From the NCBI GenBank assembly GCA_963556145.1, contig OY744463.1, positions 4,712,001-4,776,000 of the forward strand: a stretch of DNA of 64,000 bases. Direction: 5' to 3'. This stretch comes from Hygrocybe punicea (lineage: Eukaryota; Basidiomycota; Agaricomycetes; Agaricales; Hygrophoraceae). Position numbers and translations under genes: made by a program. Below, in pieces: positions 1 through 10,106 of the stretch. Within the stretch, counting starts at the first letter, position 1; each line of letters starts with the position of its first letter. The notes below the pieces were generated by a model that worked only from the letters and a program-made list of their open reading frames with translations, did no database searches and was not told where the DNA came from.

Positions 1-548
1 AACCCACCCCATCATCTTCCAGCACCAAAAAGGCCAAGTTGGTGCAGTTTCATCCAGACACCAATGACAATGGACTTTGGGCTACGGGAAGGAAACTAGC
101 GAGCCAGAAGTTGCGCCGTCAACCGACGCCTTTCGTTCACAACGAGAGCGCAGTGGATTTCGCTGAATTCGTTGACGGCTCAGCCTTGTGGGTACCACCT
201 CCCTCACCTTCCAGCGATCGGGCAGAATATGACGATGGCTCACCACCACCGACTCTCACCGATACAAAAGTCCATCGACGGAGTCGAGTCACATCCACAT
301 CCGAGTCTCGTGGAGGATGTGGAGTAGTCCCATCGGATGTCAACGGGTTCGCAACCGCAATCCCATATCCACGCATGTCTATCGTAATGACGGACGAAAA
401 CGGCGTCACCCGCGCATGGGATGTTTCACCAGATGTTTTCGAGGATGTGGGTGTATATTTGGAAGTAAGGTCTGTCAGCCGTGTGTCGGCGGCAGCCAAT
501 CTCGAAGCTGCGAAAAGGTGCGGTAAGCAACGAAAGGGATCTAGATAG
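1..548 (+). CDS. 3' end of an unrecognised protein (partial)
   Basis: The frame is open from the left edge of the window (first full codon at base 3) and ends at a TAG at 546-548, giving about 181 residues of a C-terminus. The protein is rich in Ser, Pro and Arg at its start. It then has a more ordered segment (MSIVMTDENGVTRAWDV, around residues 124-140 of the fragment) and ends in a basic tail (KRCGKQRKGSR). I recognise no domain. The codon pattern and lack of stops support coding, and the antisense frame over the same stretch is treated as its shadow. The real start and any upstream exons lie outside the window. It is convergent with the uS9 gene, with a 146-bp gap between stops. Confidence 0.55.
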   Translation, partial: PTPSSSSTKKAKLVQFHPDTNDNGLWATGRKLASQKLRRQPTPFVHNESAVDFAEFVDGSALWVPPPSPSSDRAEYDDGSPPPTLTDTKVHRRSRVTSTSESRGGCGVVPSDVNGFATAIPYPRMSIVMTDENGVTRAWDVSPDVFEDVGVYLEVRSVSRVSAAANLEAAKRCGKQRKGSR

Positions 549-694
549 CATCCTGCCGTCTGGTGATGATTATGGATAGATGTAATACCAAAGTTTACCG
601 GTTTACCTTTAATATATAATTCGTCTTTGCGCAGTTCATTTTTCATATATCGTTGGTTGCATTTTTAAATGATGTAAAGGACATGACACATACA

Positions 695-1247
695 CTAACG
701 GTAACTGAGACGATGGGAAGTTAGTACATTGTTTACGCAGCCAAAGCTTTACAACACACCTCTTTTGTCTGCGCGCACGAGCACCAGAACCACCAAACTT
801 TTTTGGCTCCATCCGTCTCGGGTCTGCAGTCAACAGCGCCCGATCGTATGCCACCAACTTCTTCTTCAGCTCCATCGCGCTGTAGGCATCAACGTACTTG
901 GCGTAGTAGGCGACAAGCGCCTTGGAGATGGCTTGACGGATTGCGTACACTTGGGATGTGTGTCCGCCACCTTTCACACGCACACGGATGTCGATGGGCC
1001 AGAAGGCGTCCTCGCCGGCGACAAGAATGGGCTCGTAGATTTTGAAGCGGAGGATTTCTGGTTGAACAAGGTTGATGGGTGAGCCGTTGATACGTATCAG
1101 TCCACGACCTTCTTTAGCGTGGGCGACTGCAGTTGCCGTCTAGATCACCACCGTGAACCCTTCAGTGGGACTGTCGGACTGTCTCTGACAAAATGAACAT
1201 GCCTTCTTTTTGCCGAAAGTTTGAACGGCCTTTCCTGAGGATGCCAT
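695..1247 (-). CDS. RPS16: 40S ribosomal protein uS9 (RPS16)
   Basis: Structural protein of the small ribosomal subunit whose C-terminal tail reaches the decoding centre. Exons (minus strand): 1247-1203, 1139-760 and 704-695; 144 residues, as in yeast S16 (143). The family signatures are clear: VQTFGKKK at the N-terminus, [18 protein letters not shown] in the middle and the invariant C-terminal SYR. The SYR tail exists only if the intron 759-705 is removed, so the last exon is 10 nt (it completes Ser, then Tyr, Arg, stop). Intron 1 (1202-1140) starts with GC, not GT: the junction AAG|GCATGT..CTAG|ACG restores the conserved KKK-TATAVAH reading, and the nearby GT would shift the frame. Divergent from the uL4m gene, with 313 bp between starts. 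Confidence 0.96.
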
Positions 1248-1560
1248 GTTGTTGGGAGAGGTCGCCGGGACGAAAGAAACTAAACAATGAGGTCAGACTT
1301 CAGGGTAAATTTGCAGACGACGTTCAAGTAGAAGTCCCCGAAGCCATCTCGGGCAGATTGATTGCATCCAGCCCAATTCTCGATCCCCTTTGACCGCGTC
1401 ATGGAACAGATAGATGGACCCCATTTCCCTAACTCGTTCTAAAGCTTTGAATACCATAAACTCACCCTCTGTAAGTTGTTTGGGGCCTTGCTAGAGGTTT
1501 TGCACCAGATTGAGTTGACGTGACTGTTGGTCACAACAAGTCGCACGATTTTGTTGCCTT
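1248..1560. promoter_or_regulatory. Shared divergent promoter region, uS9 / uL4m
   Basis: These 313 bp separate the start codons of a cytosolic and a mitochondrial ribosomal protein gene transcribed in opposite directions. I see no convincing additional gene. A short plus-strand open frame at 1193-1393 overlaps uS9 exon 1 and is not supported. No strong TATA element is visible. Confidence 0.5.
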
Positions 1561-2529
1561 ATGCTCGCTCTGAGACGAACATTGTGGAATGTGAGCAAGA
1601 TAAACTTGATTGACTCTTTTTTTGCTTCTGATTTTATCCACAGCCCTCTTGGCTTGCAGTCCGTCATCTGAGCACTACCACCGCATCTAATGGAACGGCT
1701 CTTGAGCCTCAAGGTCAACCTGGCCTGTCAGAAGCTTCATGCCGCGGGACATCAGAAAGCAACTTCCAAGCACTTGGTGTGAAAGGTTTGCCTGGCTTGC
1801 GGTGACTATAAACAGCGAGCTGACCACCCAGCAGCGGCTCCAGTCACAAAACCAGTGTATTTGGCGATGGCCATGCCTCTTATTCTCAAAAAAGAATACA
1901 ATCCACCACACGAAAGTGTTGCTGTCCTCGACCCCACCGTTTTCAACCACCCAATTCGCCGGGACATACTGCATCTCTGCGTCGTACATCACCTGGATTC
2001 GTTACGACAAGGTTCGGCGTCCACGAAAACACGCGGCGAAGTGCGCGGTTCCGGTAGGAAAATACGTCCGCAGAAGGGCTCTGGTAGGGCGCGTCTTGGT
2101 GACGGCCAGAGCCCAATGCTGCGCGGGGGAGGCGTAGCTTTCGGCCCGAAACCTCGTGACTTCAGCACAAAATTGCCGAGGAAGGTGATTCAAATGGGAA
2201 TGCGAGTCGCTTTGAGTGCCAAGGTGAAAGAGGCCAGGTTTGGCTTAGTGGAAAAACACGACTGGCCAAGCGGGAAGACGAATCCGCTTGCTCATCGAAT
2301 CGACTTCTTGGGTTGGAGGAAAACCCTCCTTGTGACGGGGGAGGACAAGTTTCCTGTGGGATTAGAAAGGGCAGGAAGAAATATTGACATGTTGGGTATG
2401 AGCACCGCAGCAAAACTAACTGTTTATGACATCGTCAAGTGGCCAAGAGTGGTGATGGATGTCGCTGCGGTAGAATACTTTGAACGGACACTTGGCAAGA
2501 ATACCCCGATAGTCTCAGCACCTTTTTAG
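1561..2529 (+). CDS. MRPL4: Mitochondrial large-subunit ribosomal protein uL4m
   Basis: Component of the mitochondrial 54S subunit (yeast YmL6 family). Exons: 1561-1590, 1644-1776 and 1832-2529; 286 residues. The first two exons encode a Arg/Ser/Thr-rich mitochondrial presequence (starting MLALRRTLWN). The L4 core follows in exon 3: VFNHPIRRDILHLCVVHHLD, then the glycine- and arginine-rich loop TRGEVRGSGRKIRPQKGSGR and the conserved GGGVAFGPKPRDF segment. The start at 1561 is chosen because it is the only ATG giving a presequence in frame with the core. The second intron (1777-1831) has a CTGAC branch site 7 nt before its CAG. The gene ends 168 bp upstream of RAD51 on the same strand. Confidence 0.93.
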
Positions 2530-2645
2530 CCTTACACTTGCATCAATCTCAGAGAAGAGATATAGTCGTCACTGTGGACTCATGAAGTGAATCCTCCCAG
2601 AGGAAAGTAAAACCAGAGCAACTGAGCACGGGAATATCGTGGTGT

Positions 2646-2655
2646 ATCACGTGAT
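2646..2655. promoter_or_regulatory. Perfect palindrome ATCACGTGAT upstream of RAD51
   Basis: A 10-bp perfect palindrome with a CACGTG core, 43-52 bp before the RAD51 start codon. CACGTG is the classic site of bHLH factors such as Cbf1 (established knowledge). Its use here is inference. Confidence 0.35.
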
Positions 2656-2697
2656 GAACGTGACTACGCGACAAAATTCATAGACGCCAACCTGAGG

Positions 2698-3993
2698 ATG
2701 TCCCAGCCCTCGCAGAATCCAGAACCGTATGAATTTTCTGGTCCCCTTCTCGTCAACAAACTACAGGAAGCCGGAATTCATGCCAATGACATCAAGAAAC
2801 TTACCGAAGCAGGCTTGCACACTGTCGAGGCCGTCGCGTTCACGCCCAAGAAGAATCTGATCACCATCAAGGGCATCTCAGACCAGAAGGCAGACAAGAT
2901 TATTGCAGAAGGTGTGTGTGTGTGTGTTTATGTGCACCTTGGTTTTGTGTATCCTTTCGCAGCACAGAAAATTGTACCACTGGGTTTTCAGAGCGCGACG
3001 GAGGTACATGCGCGTCGATCTGAACTCGTCCACATTACCACTGGTTCAAAGCAACTAGATGCTTTGCTTGGAGGTGAGAGTTACATCTAGCATGACCTCC
3101 AATCCATATTATTCACCCCGCTATCGCGAGCATGCAGGTGGCATTGAAACGGGTGCAATAACCGAGCTGTTTGGCGAGTTCCGGACGGGCAAGTCTCAGC
3201 TGTGCCACACACTCGCCGTTACTTGTCAGTTGCCAGTTAGCATGGGTGGCGGCGAGGGAAAATGTTTGTATATCGATACGGAAGGCACATTTCGCCCAGT
3301 TCGCTTGTTGGCTGTAGCTGAAAGGTACGGGCTGAACGGCGAGGAAGTCCTGGACAATGTGGCGTATGCGAGGGCGTATAACGCAGATCACCAGAATTCA
3401 TTGTTGACCAGTGCCAGTGCCCTCATGTCGGAATCAAGGTAACGCTTCAGTCCTCAAATGACCTTTGTTTTCAGGACATAACTATCTCGCATACAGATTC
3501 TGCCTACTTATTGTCGATTCGTGTACGGCGCTCTACCGTACTGACTTTAGCGGACGGGGAGAATTGTCCTCCCGTCAAAACCATTTGGGCAAATTTTTGC
3601 GGACCTTACAACGTCTAGCGGACGAGGTGCGCACCCTTTTCCAGCATCGCTATCACGTTCATTCACTTCTGATTGCACAGTATGGCATTGCCGTGGTAGT
3701 AACAAATCAAGTCATGTCCAACCCTGACGCATCCGCTGGTCCATATGCGTCCAATGAGAAGAAACCAATTGGAGGCAACATTATGGCTCACGCGTCGACC
3801 ACTCGGTATTTCTTCGTAACAACCTCATTGAACAATGATGTTCTTAGCAATGCAATTTTGCAGACTACAACTCAAGAAAGCGCGTGGTAATACTCGTTCC
3901 TGCAAGATCTATGACTCGCCATGTCTTCCCGAAATGGAGACCCACTTTGCCATCCTTCCAGGTGGTATTGGCGATCCAGAAGAAGAAACCTGA
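2698..3993 (+). CDS. RAD51: RAD51 recombinase
   Basis: Forms the ATP-dependent nucleoprotein filament that searches for homology and exchanges strands during repair of double-strand breaks. Exons: 2698-2911, 2963-3073, 3138-3438, 3497-3626, 3681-3805 and 3864-3993; 336 residues. An N-terminal helix-hairpin-helix region ([14 protein letters not shown], residues about 58-71) precedes the RecA core, with Walker [10 protein letters not shown] and Walker B LLIVDS. The C-terminus ([10 protein letters not shown]) and the N-terminal domain fit Rad51 rather than Dmc1. All five introns restore conserved sequence across junctions, for example LLGG-GIETG and RLADE-YGIAVV. The first intron begins with a GT dinucleotide run. 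The promoter carries CACGTG and an ACGCGA box (2666-2671), 27 bp before the start. Convergent with the SER3-type gene. Confidence 0.97.
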
Positions 3994-4180
3994 TTTGGTG
4001 TATACACAGCATTAATTGCAAAGAGAGTTTTCGTCCAGTATTTGGGAAATTACCACACATCGCCATTGTATATGTACATCATGAGCACACCAAGTTATAT
4101 CATGAATTTCCAGTTGAGTGGAAACAGTCATTGCGGGATCAGTGAATGAGACCCGACTAACTCTAATGAAGAGATAAAAA

Positions 4181-5641
4181 TTATGCCAACAGCCGGGTAA
4201 GGATGTTGGCGCTGGTTCCGCTTATCAATTCCCTAAGCTTGTTAACGTCCGACTGGCTGACGTCGGCGATATCTGCCATGAGGTACGCGATATCCCCCCT
4301 CGAATCTGAATACTGCTTCTCCACATTATAGGGCGAGAGGACATCGTTGACCTGCTTGAGCACACCAGGCTGGTTCTTGTGCACGTGGCAGACCCGGACA
4401 TGGTCACCCTGCTCATCCGTGATGGCACGCAGATCAACTTCGGGGAAGTTAACGGCGCCGATTGTGGCGCCATAGTTGAGGTAGCGCGTTAGGGACGAAG
4501 AGACCTCCTCGCCAATCATACGCTGAGCCTCCTCTGTAGACCCGCCAATGTGCGGAGTGAGGATGACATTCGGGAGAGTACGCAAAGTGCTGGCCCAAGA
4601 GTTGAGCTGGTCGTCGAATGGAGCACCGTTCGTCCCTGGCTCTGAAGGAAAAACATCGATTGCAGCGCCGGCAAGATGGCCAGCTTTGAGGGCATCGATG
4701 AGGGCGGGGATATCGACGACTTTGCCGCGGGCATTGTTGATGAGATATGCACCCTTTTTCATTTTGGAGAGTTGGGGCCTGGAGATCATGTTGATGGTTT
4801 CTGGAAGCTCTGGGACGTGCAGAGTGACGAAATCTGATTTTTCGAGGAGAATATCTAGGGAGTCGACCTGAAGGGCTGAACCCAATGGCATCAGGTTGAC
4901 TACGTCGTAGAAGATGACGCGTATGCCGAAGGATTCTGCCAGAACTGAGAGTTGGGAGCCGATATGGCCGTAGCCTATAATGCCGAGGGTTTTCCCTCGG
5001 ACTTCCCAGCAGCCCTTGGATTGTTTGTTCCAGATTCCCTGACGCAACTCGTAGGAACGTTCGAAGAGTTGGCGAGAGAGCGCTATGAGCTCAGCCATGA
5101 CCAGCTCTGCGACGGAGCGGGAGTTGGAGAACGGAGAGTTGAAAACGGGGATGCCGGCTTTCGCTGCGGTGACGAGATCAACTTGGTTAGTGCCGATGCA
5201 GAAACAACCAATGACCAGAAGCTACAGCGATGTGCGGTTTCAGCGGATACCACGGTCGTTGAGATCGGACCGAAACATTACCTTGGATGCCGCCCCAATA
5301 ACGCGACGCGTAATTTTGGTCTTACTGCGAATGCCGATGGCGTGGTATGTGCCAATCTTTTCCACGAGCTCATCCTCAGACATGGATTTTGTGTGGTGAT
5401 CGACATGGAATCCTTGAGCTTGGAAGACTCTGACAGCGTCCTGGCTGATATTTTCTAGGACCAGGAGTTTTAGATCCTCGTTTTCGACGGGATGGAGAAC
5501 CTTGGGCTGGCGAATGTGGAGGCCCAACGAGTCTGAGCGAGAGATAGACCTGTATATAGAGGTTGTTGGGGAGACGGACAGCCCAACATGTCCTGAAGTG
5601 ACCTGGACGGCGGTAGCAATGGAGACAGGGGCACTTGGCAT
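4181..5641 (-). CDS. SER3: D-3-phosphoglycerate dehydrogenase
   Basis: First step of serine synthesis from glycolysis: oxidises 3-phosphoglycerate to 3-phosphohydroxypyruvate with NAD. Exons (minus): 5641-5282 and 5221-4181; 466 residues, close to yeast Ser3 (469). Seen: the GCFCIGTNQVDL segment of the substrate domain, the NAD-binding loop GYGHIGS, the catalytic Arg in NNARGKVVD, the catalytic His in LTPHIGGST, and a C-terminal ACT regulatory domain (VRVCHVHKNQPGVLKQVNDV onward) that in this family mediates serine feedback. The single 60-nt intron falls just before LLVIGCFCIG, and retaining it would introduce an early stop. Divergent from HIS7, with 224 bp between starts, so two amino-acid biosynthesis genes share a promoter region. 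Confidence 0.97.
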
Positions 5642-5865
5642 AGCAGCTGGATGGACGTGAGTGGTTCTGGTGACTACAGACTCTCTCGGTCGTTGTACCG
5701 TAGGATCTTTGTGGATATTAGGGTCCAGTAACTAGTACTGGTAAGGCCAGGAACGTGCCCCAAGCCTGCCTTTAGGTTTTTTCTGTATTGGCAGTGGCGT
5801 GCTCTATATTTGATAATCCGGTCCGAGTCAAGTCACTCCGAGTCACTCACTGGTTTGCTCACTGC

Positions 5866-7608
5866 ATGGGTCTGTATCTGCTAGACTATGGCGCAGGAAA
5901 CGTACAGAGTCTCGCCAACTCCCTCAAAAAACTCGGCCATCAATTCACCTGGATATCTTCTCCAGACGACTTCAACAGGGCCACCGTCAGTCCACATCGT
6001 CAACTCCAATCAACCAGAATATAATCCCATTTGCAGAGCCTCGTCTTCCCTGGCGTGGGTGCTTTCCAATCCGCAATCGAACACCTCACGGCTCGTGGTT
6101 TCCTTGAGCCCCTTCGGGAATACATCAAATCGGGCAGGCCCTACTTTGGAATATGCATAGGCATGCAGGTGCTCTTTCAGTCGTCTACAGAATCTCCCAC
6201 CTCTCCTGGTCTCGGAATCATACCGTCTCCTATGGCCAGATTTGACGACGCCGAAAAAGCAGTTCCTCATATCGGCTGGAACTTGGCCCAATTTCTCGGC
6301 CAACAACATGAGCGGAAAGACGCAGGAATAGATGTATCCGAGTATTATTACTTCGTGCACTCTTACTGCGCCAAGTACGACCCAGAACACTACCCAGACG
6401 CTGCTGAATGGGCACACACCACAACCCAGTACGGTCAGGAAATATTCATCGCAACCGTCCGCAAAGGTAATGTATTTGGCACGCAGTTTCATCCGGAAAA
6501 ATCTGGCCCAGCAGGGCTGAGTCTCCTCAATGCCTGGCTGAGCCAATCTGAGACAGAGCGCGAGTACTCGCCGCCTTCTCCTCGCGTTCCGCTGCTCCCT
6601 AAACCCACCGATGGCTTCACCAAGCGGATCATAGCCTGCATGGACGTCAGGGCGAACGACGAAGGGGACCTCGTAGTTACCAAGGGCGACCAATACGACG
6701 TCCGCGAACATGGCCCTCCCTCCTCCGCTAATCACATCGTTGCCAAAACCGCAGGCGCCGTCCGCAACCTCGGCAAGCCCGTCGCCCTCGCAGCTCGGTA
6801 TTACAACGACGGCGCAGACGAGCTGTGCCTCCTCAACATCACCTCTTTCCGTCAATCGCCCCTCCACGACCAGCCCATGCTCGCCGTGGTGCGCGCCGCA
6901 GCCGAGTGCGTCTTCGTCCCCCTCACGATCGGCGGGGGGATAAAAGACGGCGTAGATCCCGACGGCACGAAACGCACCGCGCTAGAAGTCGCCTCCGCCT
7001 ATTTTCGAGCCGGCGCAGACAAGGTCAGCATTGGATCCGATGCCGTTTATGCCGTCGAGAAGATACGTGCAGGCGGCGGGAAAGGTGATGGGACAAGTGC
7101 CATCGAGGCTATCGCGCATGCGTATGGGAGCCAGGCGGTCGTCGTCTCCGTTGATCCTCGCAGGGCTTACGTGGACCACCCGGATACGTATCTCGGGCCA
7201 TACAAGGATGAGCTGGTGCACGGGAAAATAGAGGGGCCGGAGAATGAGAGAGGGAGGGCGTGGTGGTACCAGTGCACTGTTTCCGGTGGTCGGGAGTTAC
7301 GCCCGCTCTCGGTCGTGCAGCTCGTCAAGGGAGTGGAGATGCTCGGGGCAGGGGAGATTTTACTGAATAGCATCGACAGGGATGGTACTGGGTTGGGATT
7401 CGACCTCGAGCTCATCCGGCTTGTGAAGAGGAACGTGAAGATCCCGGTCGTGGCTAGCAGTGGGGCGGGGTCCACAAAACATTTTGTGGATGTGTTTGAT
7501 GGAACTGGCGCGGAAGCGGCTCTAGCGGCTGGTATCTTCCACCGAGAAGAAGTTGGGATTGTGGAAGTAAAGGCGGCGCTGGCGGCTGCTGGGATCAAGA
7601 CTAGATGA
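5866..7608 (+). CDS. HIS7: Imidazole glycerol phosphate synthase (HisH-HisF fusion)
   Basis: Bifunctional enzyme of histidine synthesis: the glutaminase half releases ammonia, which the cyclase half uses to form imidazole glycerol phosphate and AICAR. Exons: 5866-5985 and 6037-7608; 563 residues (yeast His7 is 552). The class-I amidotransferase domain comes first, with the nucleophile Cys in FGICIGMQVL and the His/Glu pair in GTQFHPEK. The HisF barrel follows from about residue 235, with catalytic Asp residues in IIACMDVRAND and NSIDRDGTG. The start at 5866 gives MGLYLLDYGAGNV, the standard beginning; the open frame upstream lacks an in-frame ATG. The intron is 51 nt with a GTCAGT donor. The palindromic element begins 138 bp beyond the stop. 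Confidence 0.97.
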
Positions 7609-7736
7609 TGGAAGACATATATTTGGAAAAGTCAAGGAAAAGAGTCAAATAATATGTCTTTGCTCTTTTTTATTGTGGATACAACCTACAAAACGTGCTA
7701 CGTAAGTTAAACTGATGTATCTCTGCATACTCTCCT

Positions 7737-7746
7737 CGTCAAATGT
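7737..7746. repeat. 10-bp direct repeat, left copy (probable target-site duplication)
   Basis: CGTCAAATGT, repeated in the same orientation at 12043-12052. It sits at the outer edge of the inverted repeats on both sides, which is the arrangement left by a cut-and-paste transposon. Confidence 0.75.
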
Positions 7747-7750
7747 GGGG

Positions 7751-9684
7751 TAAGGTGACAAGGGCCGGCGGTCTAAGCGCGTACCAGTTTACAGCCAAAC
7801 ACACGTACCATGTTACACACAAAATCATTACAGCCGGCTGAATTAGTGCTCAGGAACCATTCAGCCACTAGTAGACTATTAGAGAACTGGTTCTCCTGCA
7901 CCACCTGCTGTTGCCTACTGGCAGTGGTTCCTGAGCACCATCCATATTGTTGTTGAGTGGTTTTCCTGCACCAGATCTCATATTTGGGTGGTGGCTTTCC
8001 TGCACCATGGTTCAAAAATATTTGGAGTGGTGGTTCACCTGCACCATATTGCTAATTGGGTGATGGTTTCCTTGCACCATGAACTGAAAATATTGTGAGT
8101 GGTGGTTCTGCTGCACCACATTCCTATTTAGGTGGTGGTTTCCTTGCACCATGGACCGAAAATATTTTCAGTGGTGGTTCTCCTGCACCACACCACTATT
8201 TAGGTGATGGTTCTCCTGTACCACATCCCTATTTATATGATGGTTTCCTTGCACCATAGTCTAAATATTTTGAGTGGTGGTTCTGCTGCACCACATTCCT
8301 ATTTAGGTGGTGGTTTCCTTGCACCATGGACCGAAAATATTTTCAGTGGTGGTTCTCCTGCACCACATTTCTATTTATGTGATGGTTTCCTTGCACCATA
8401 GTCCAAATATTTTGAGTGGTGGTTCTCCTGCACCATATCCCTATTTAGGTCATGGTTTTGTTGAACCATGGACCGAAAATATTTTGAGTGGTGGTTTCCC
8501 TACACCACATCCCTATTTAGGTGATGGTTCTCCTGCACCACATTCCTGTTTAGGTGATGGTTTCCTTGCACCATGGACCAAAAATATTTTGAGTGGTGGT
8601 TCTCCTGCACCACATCCCTATTTAGGTGGTGGTTTCCTCATACCATAGACCGAAAATATTTTGAGTGGTGGTTCTCCTACACCACATCCCTATTTAGTTG
8701 ATGGTTCTCCTGCACCACATCCCTATTTAGGTGATGGTTCTCCTGCACCACATTCCTATTTAGGTGGTGGTTTCCTTGCACCATGGACCGAAAATATTTT
8801 GAGCAGTGGTTCTCCTGCACCACACCACTATTTAGGTGATGGTTCTCCTGTACCACATCCCTATTTATATGATGGTTTCCTTGCACCATAGTCTAAATAT
8901 TTTGAGTGGTGGTTCTCCTGCGCCATTCTAGGTCATGGTTCCCTTGTACCATGGACCGAAAATATGTTGAGTGGTGGTTCTCTTGCACCACATCCCTATT
9001 TAGGTGATGGTTCTCCTGCACCACATTCCTATTTCGGTGATGGTTTCCTTGCACCATGGACCAAATATTTTGAGTGGTGGTTCTCCTGCACCACATTCCT
9101 ATCTGGGTGGTGGTTTTCTTTCACCACATCCAGTGTACAGTTGCTGTGCTCTCGATTCCATCATCCAGGAACCATCAATAACATATTTGACCCTGAATCA
9201 ATGCTTGGCATTGTTTCTCGCAGTGACCATATGCTGTGCTCATTGTTGGCAACAGTGAGCTCAATTATTCCTTCATTTCTCACTCAAATTACACATTTAA
9301 GCGGTCAAAAAATCATAAAAATTCGTGAATACACCCCCACATGTAGTGCACACAGATTGAAGCACAGTAAGTAGCAACAAAATACCAAAAAAGCGGACAA
9401 CAAAGTGGATACATACCACACTTCCCTGGAACTGTGGTACATCCCTGGACCTCCTACAACTACTCCATCATGGGTGCACTCCCTAGTATGTCCTAAACGA
9501 GGGGTGTTGACATCTGAGAGCATTTGGATCAGCTTAAAACATGAAAAGAGGTGAAAAAGTGCGAAATTACATACATGGTGACCAAGAGCACCTGGAATAA
9601 TAACCTGCTGTCAAAGGACAGTCAAGTAACCCTAGAATGAAGTGGTAAATCCTTAGGGACTTTGGGCAAAGGGTGGGGGAGATA
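7751..9684 (+). repeat. Left inverted-repeat arm
   Basis: 1934 bp, mirrored at 10107-12040. It consists of a short outer segment, the dyad array (7889-9125), and an inner unique segment that carries diverged copies of motifs found beside the gap. The open frames inside it translate the tandem repeat (for example recurring SPAPHPYLG) and are not genes. The arm runs directly into the assembly gap, so its true inner end is unknown. Confidence 0.92.
7889..9125 (+). repeat. Array of ~35 GGT-N8-ACC dyads, left arm
   Basis: A tandem array of about 35 short units. Each contains GGT, exactly eight bases, then ACC; the loop bases vary (TCTCCTGC, TTCCTTGC, TCTGCTGC and others) but the length stays eight. 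Dyads are commonly spaced 33 and 39 bp apart, in a composite unit near 72 bp. The spacers carry CCCTATTTAGG-like and CGAAAATATTTTGAG-like sequence. Many copies extend the stem to five pairs as GTGGT..ACCAC or ATGGT..ACCAT. Confidence 0.9.
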
Positions 9685-9784
9685 NNNNNNNNNNNNNNNN
9701 NNNNNNNNNNNNNNNNNNNNNNNNNNNNNNNNNNNNNNNNNNNNNNNNNNNNNNNNNNNNNNNNNNNNNNNNNNNNNNNNNNNN
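9685..9784. other. Assembly gap (100 N)
   Basis: Exactly 100 N, the usual placeholder for a gap of unknown length. It begins at the last mirrored base of the left arm, so the element's centre and any enzyme gene may be missing. Confidence 0.98.
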
Positions 9785-10106
9785 TTACTTTCCTGCATCT
9801 CACACTTCAAATATCTCCACCACTCTTGCACCTACTGCCTCAATACTTCAGGACTTGCTTCTCATGAACACTCTCTGTGATTTGATGCCAGTACCTCCCC
9901 CTGAGCCTCCCTAGTCACCAGGTAAATACATTTCGCACTTTTTCACACTTGTGGTGATTCAAGCTTACACAGATGCCCTCAGATGGTATAACTTCTCGTT
10001 TGGGGCCTACTATATGCTATACAACTACTGTAGTTGTTGTGGAAACACCAGGGATCCAGGGAGGTAAGCATTGTTGAACATTTTTATGCCGCTTTTTTGG
10101 GTATTT
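9785..10106. repeat. Central segment with diverged copies of arm motifs
   Basis: This 322-bp stretch between gap and right arm is not mirrored in the assembled left side. From 9930 it repeats, in the same order but diverged, blocks found in the arm from 10224: ATTTCGCACTTTTTCAC, ATGCYCTCAGATG, CTCGTTTRGG, GTAGTTGT, CCAGGGAT and CCGCTTTTTTGG. The element therefore contains an older internal duplication about 290 bp apart. The first 130 bp resemble nothing else in the window. Confidence 0.7.

Noticed and set aside
6010..6867. 285-codon minus-strand frame
   Set aside because: Antisense shadow of HIS7, which is certain from its motifs.
7889..9125. Regular repeats considered as a CRISPR array
   Set aside because: Eukaryotic context, the spacers are repeats themselves, and there are no unique spacers or cas genes.
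8204..9374. Several overlapping open frames in the palindromic arms (and their mirror images at 10417-11587)
   Set aside because: They only translate the tandem repeat in different frames and on both strands, and have no start context or known domain.
9567..9880. Open frames spanning the N gap
   Set aside because: They are made of X residues across unknown sequence.
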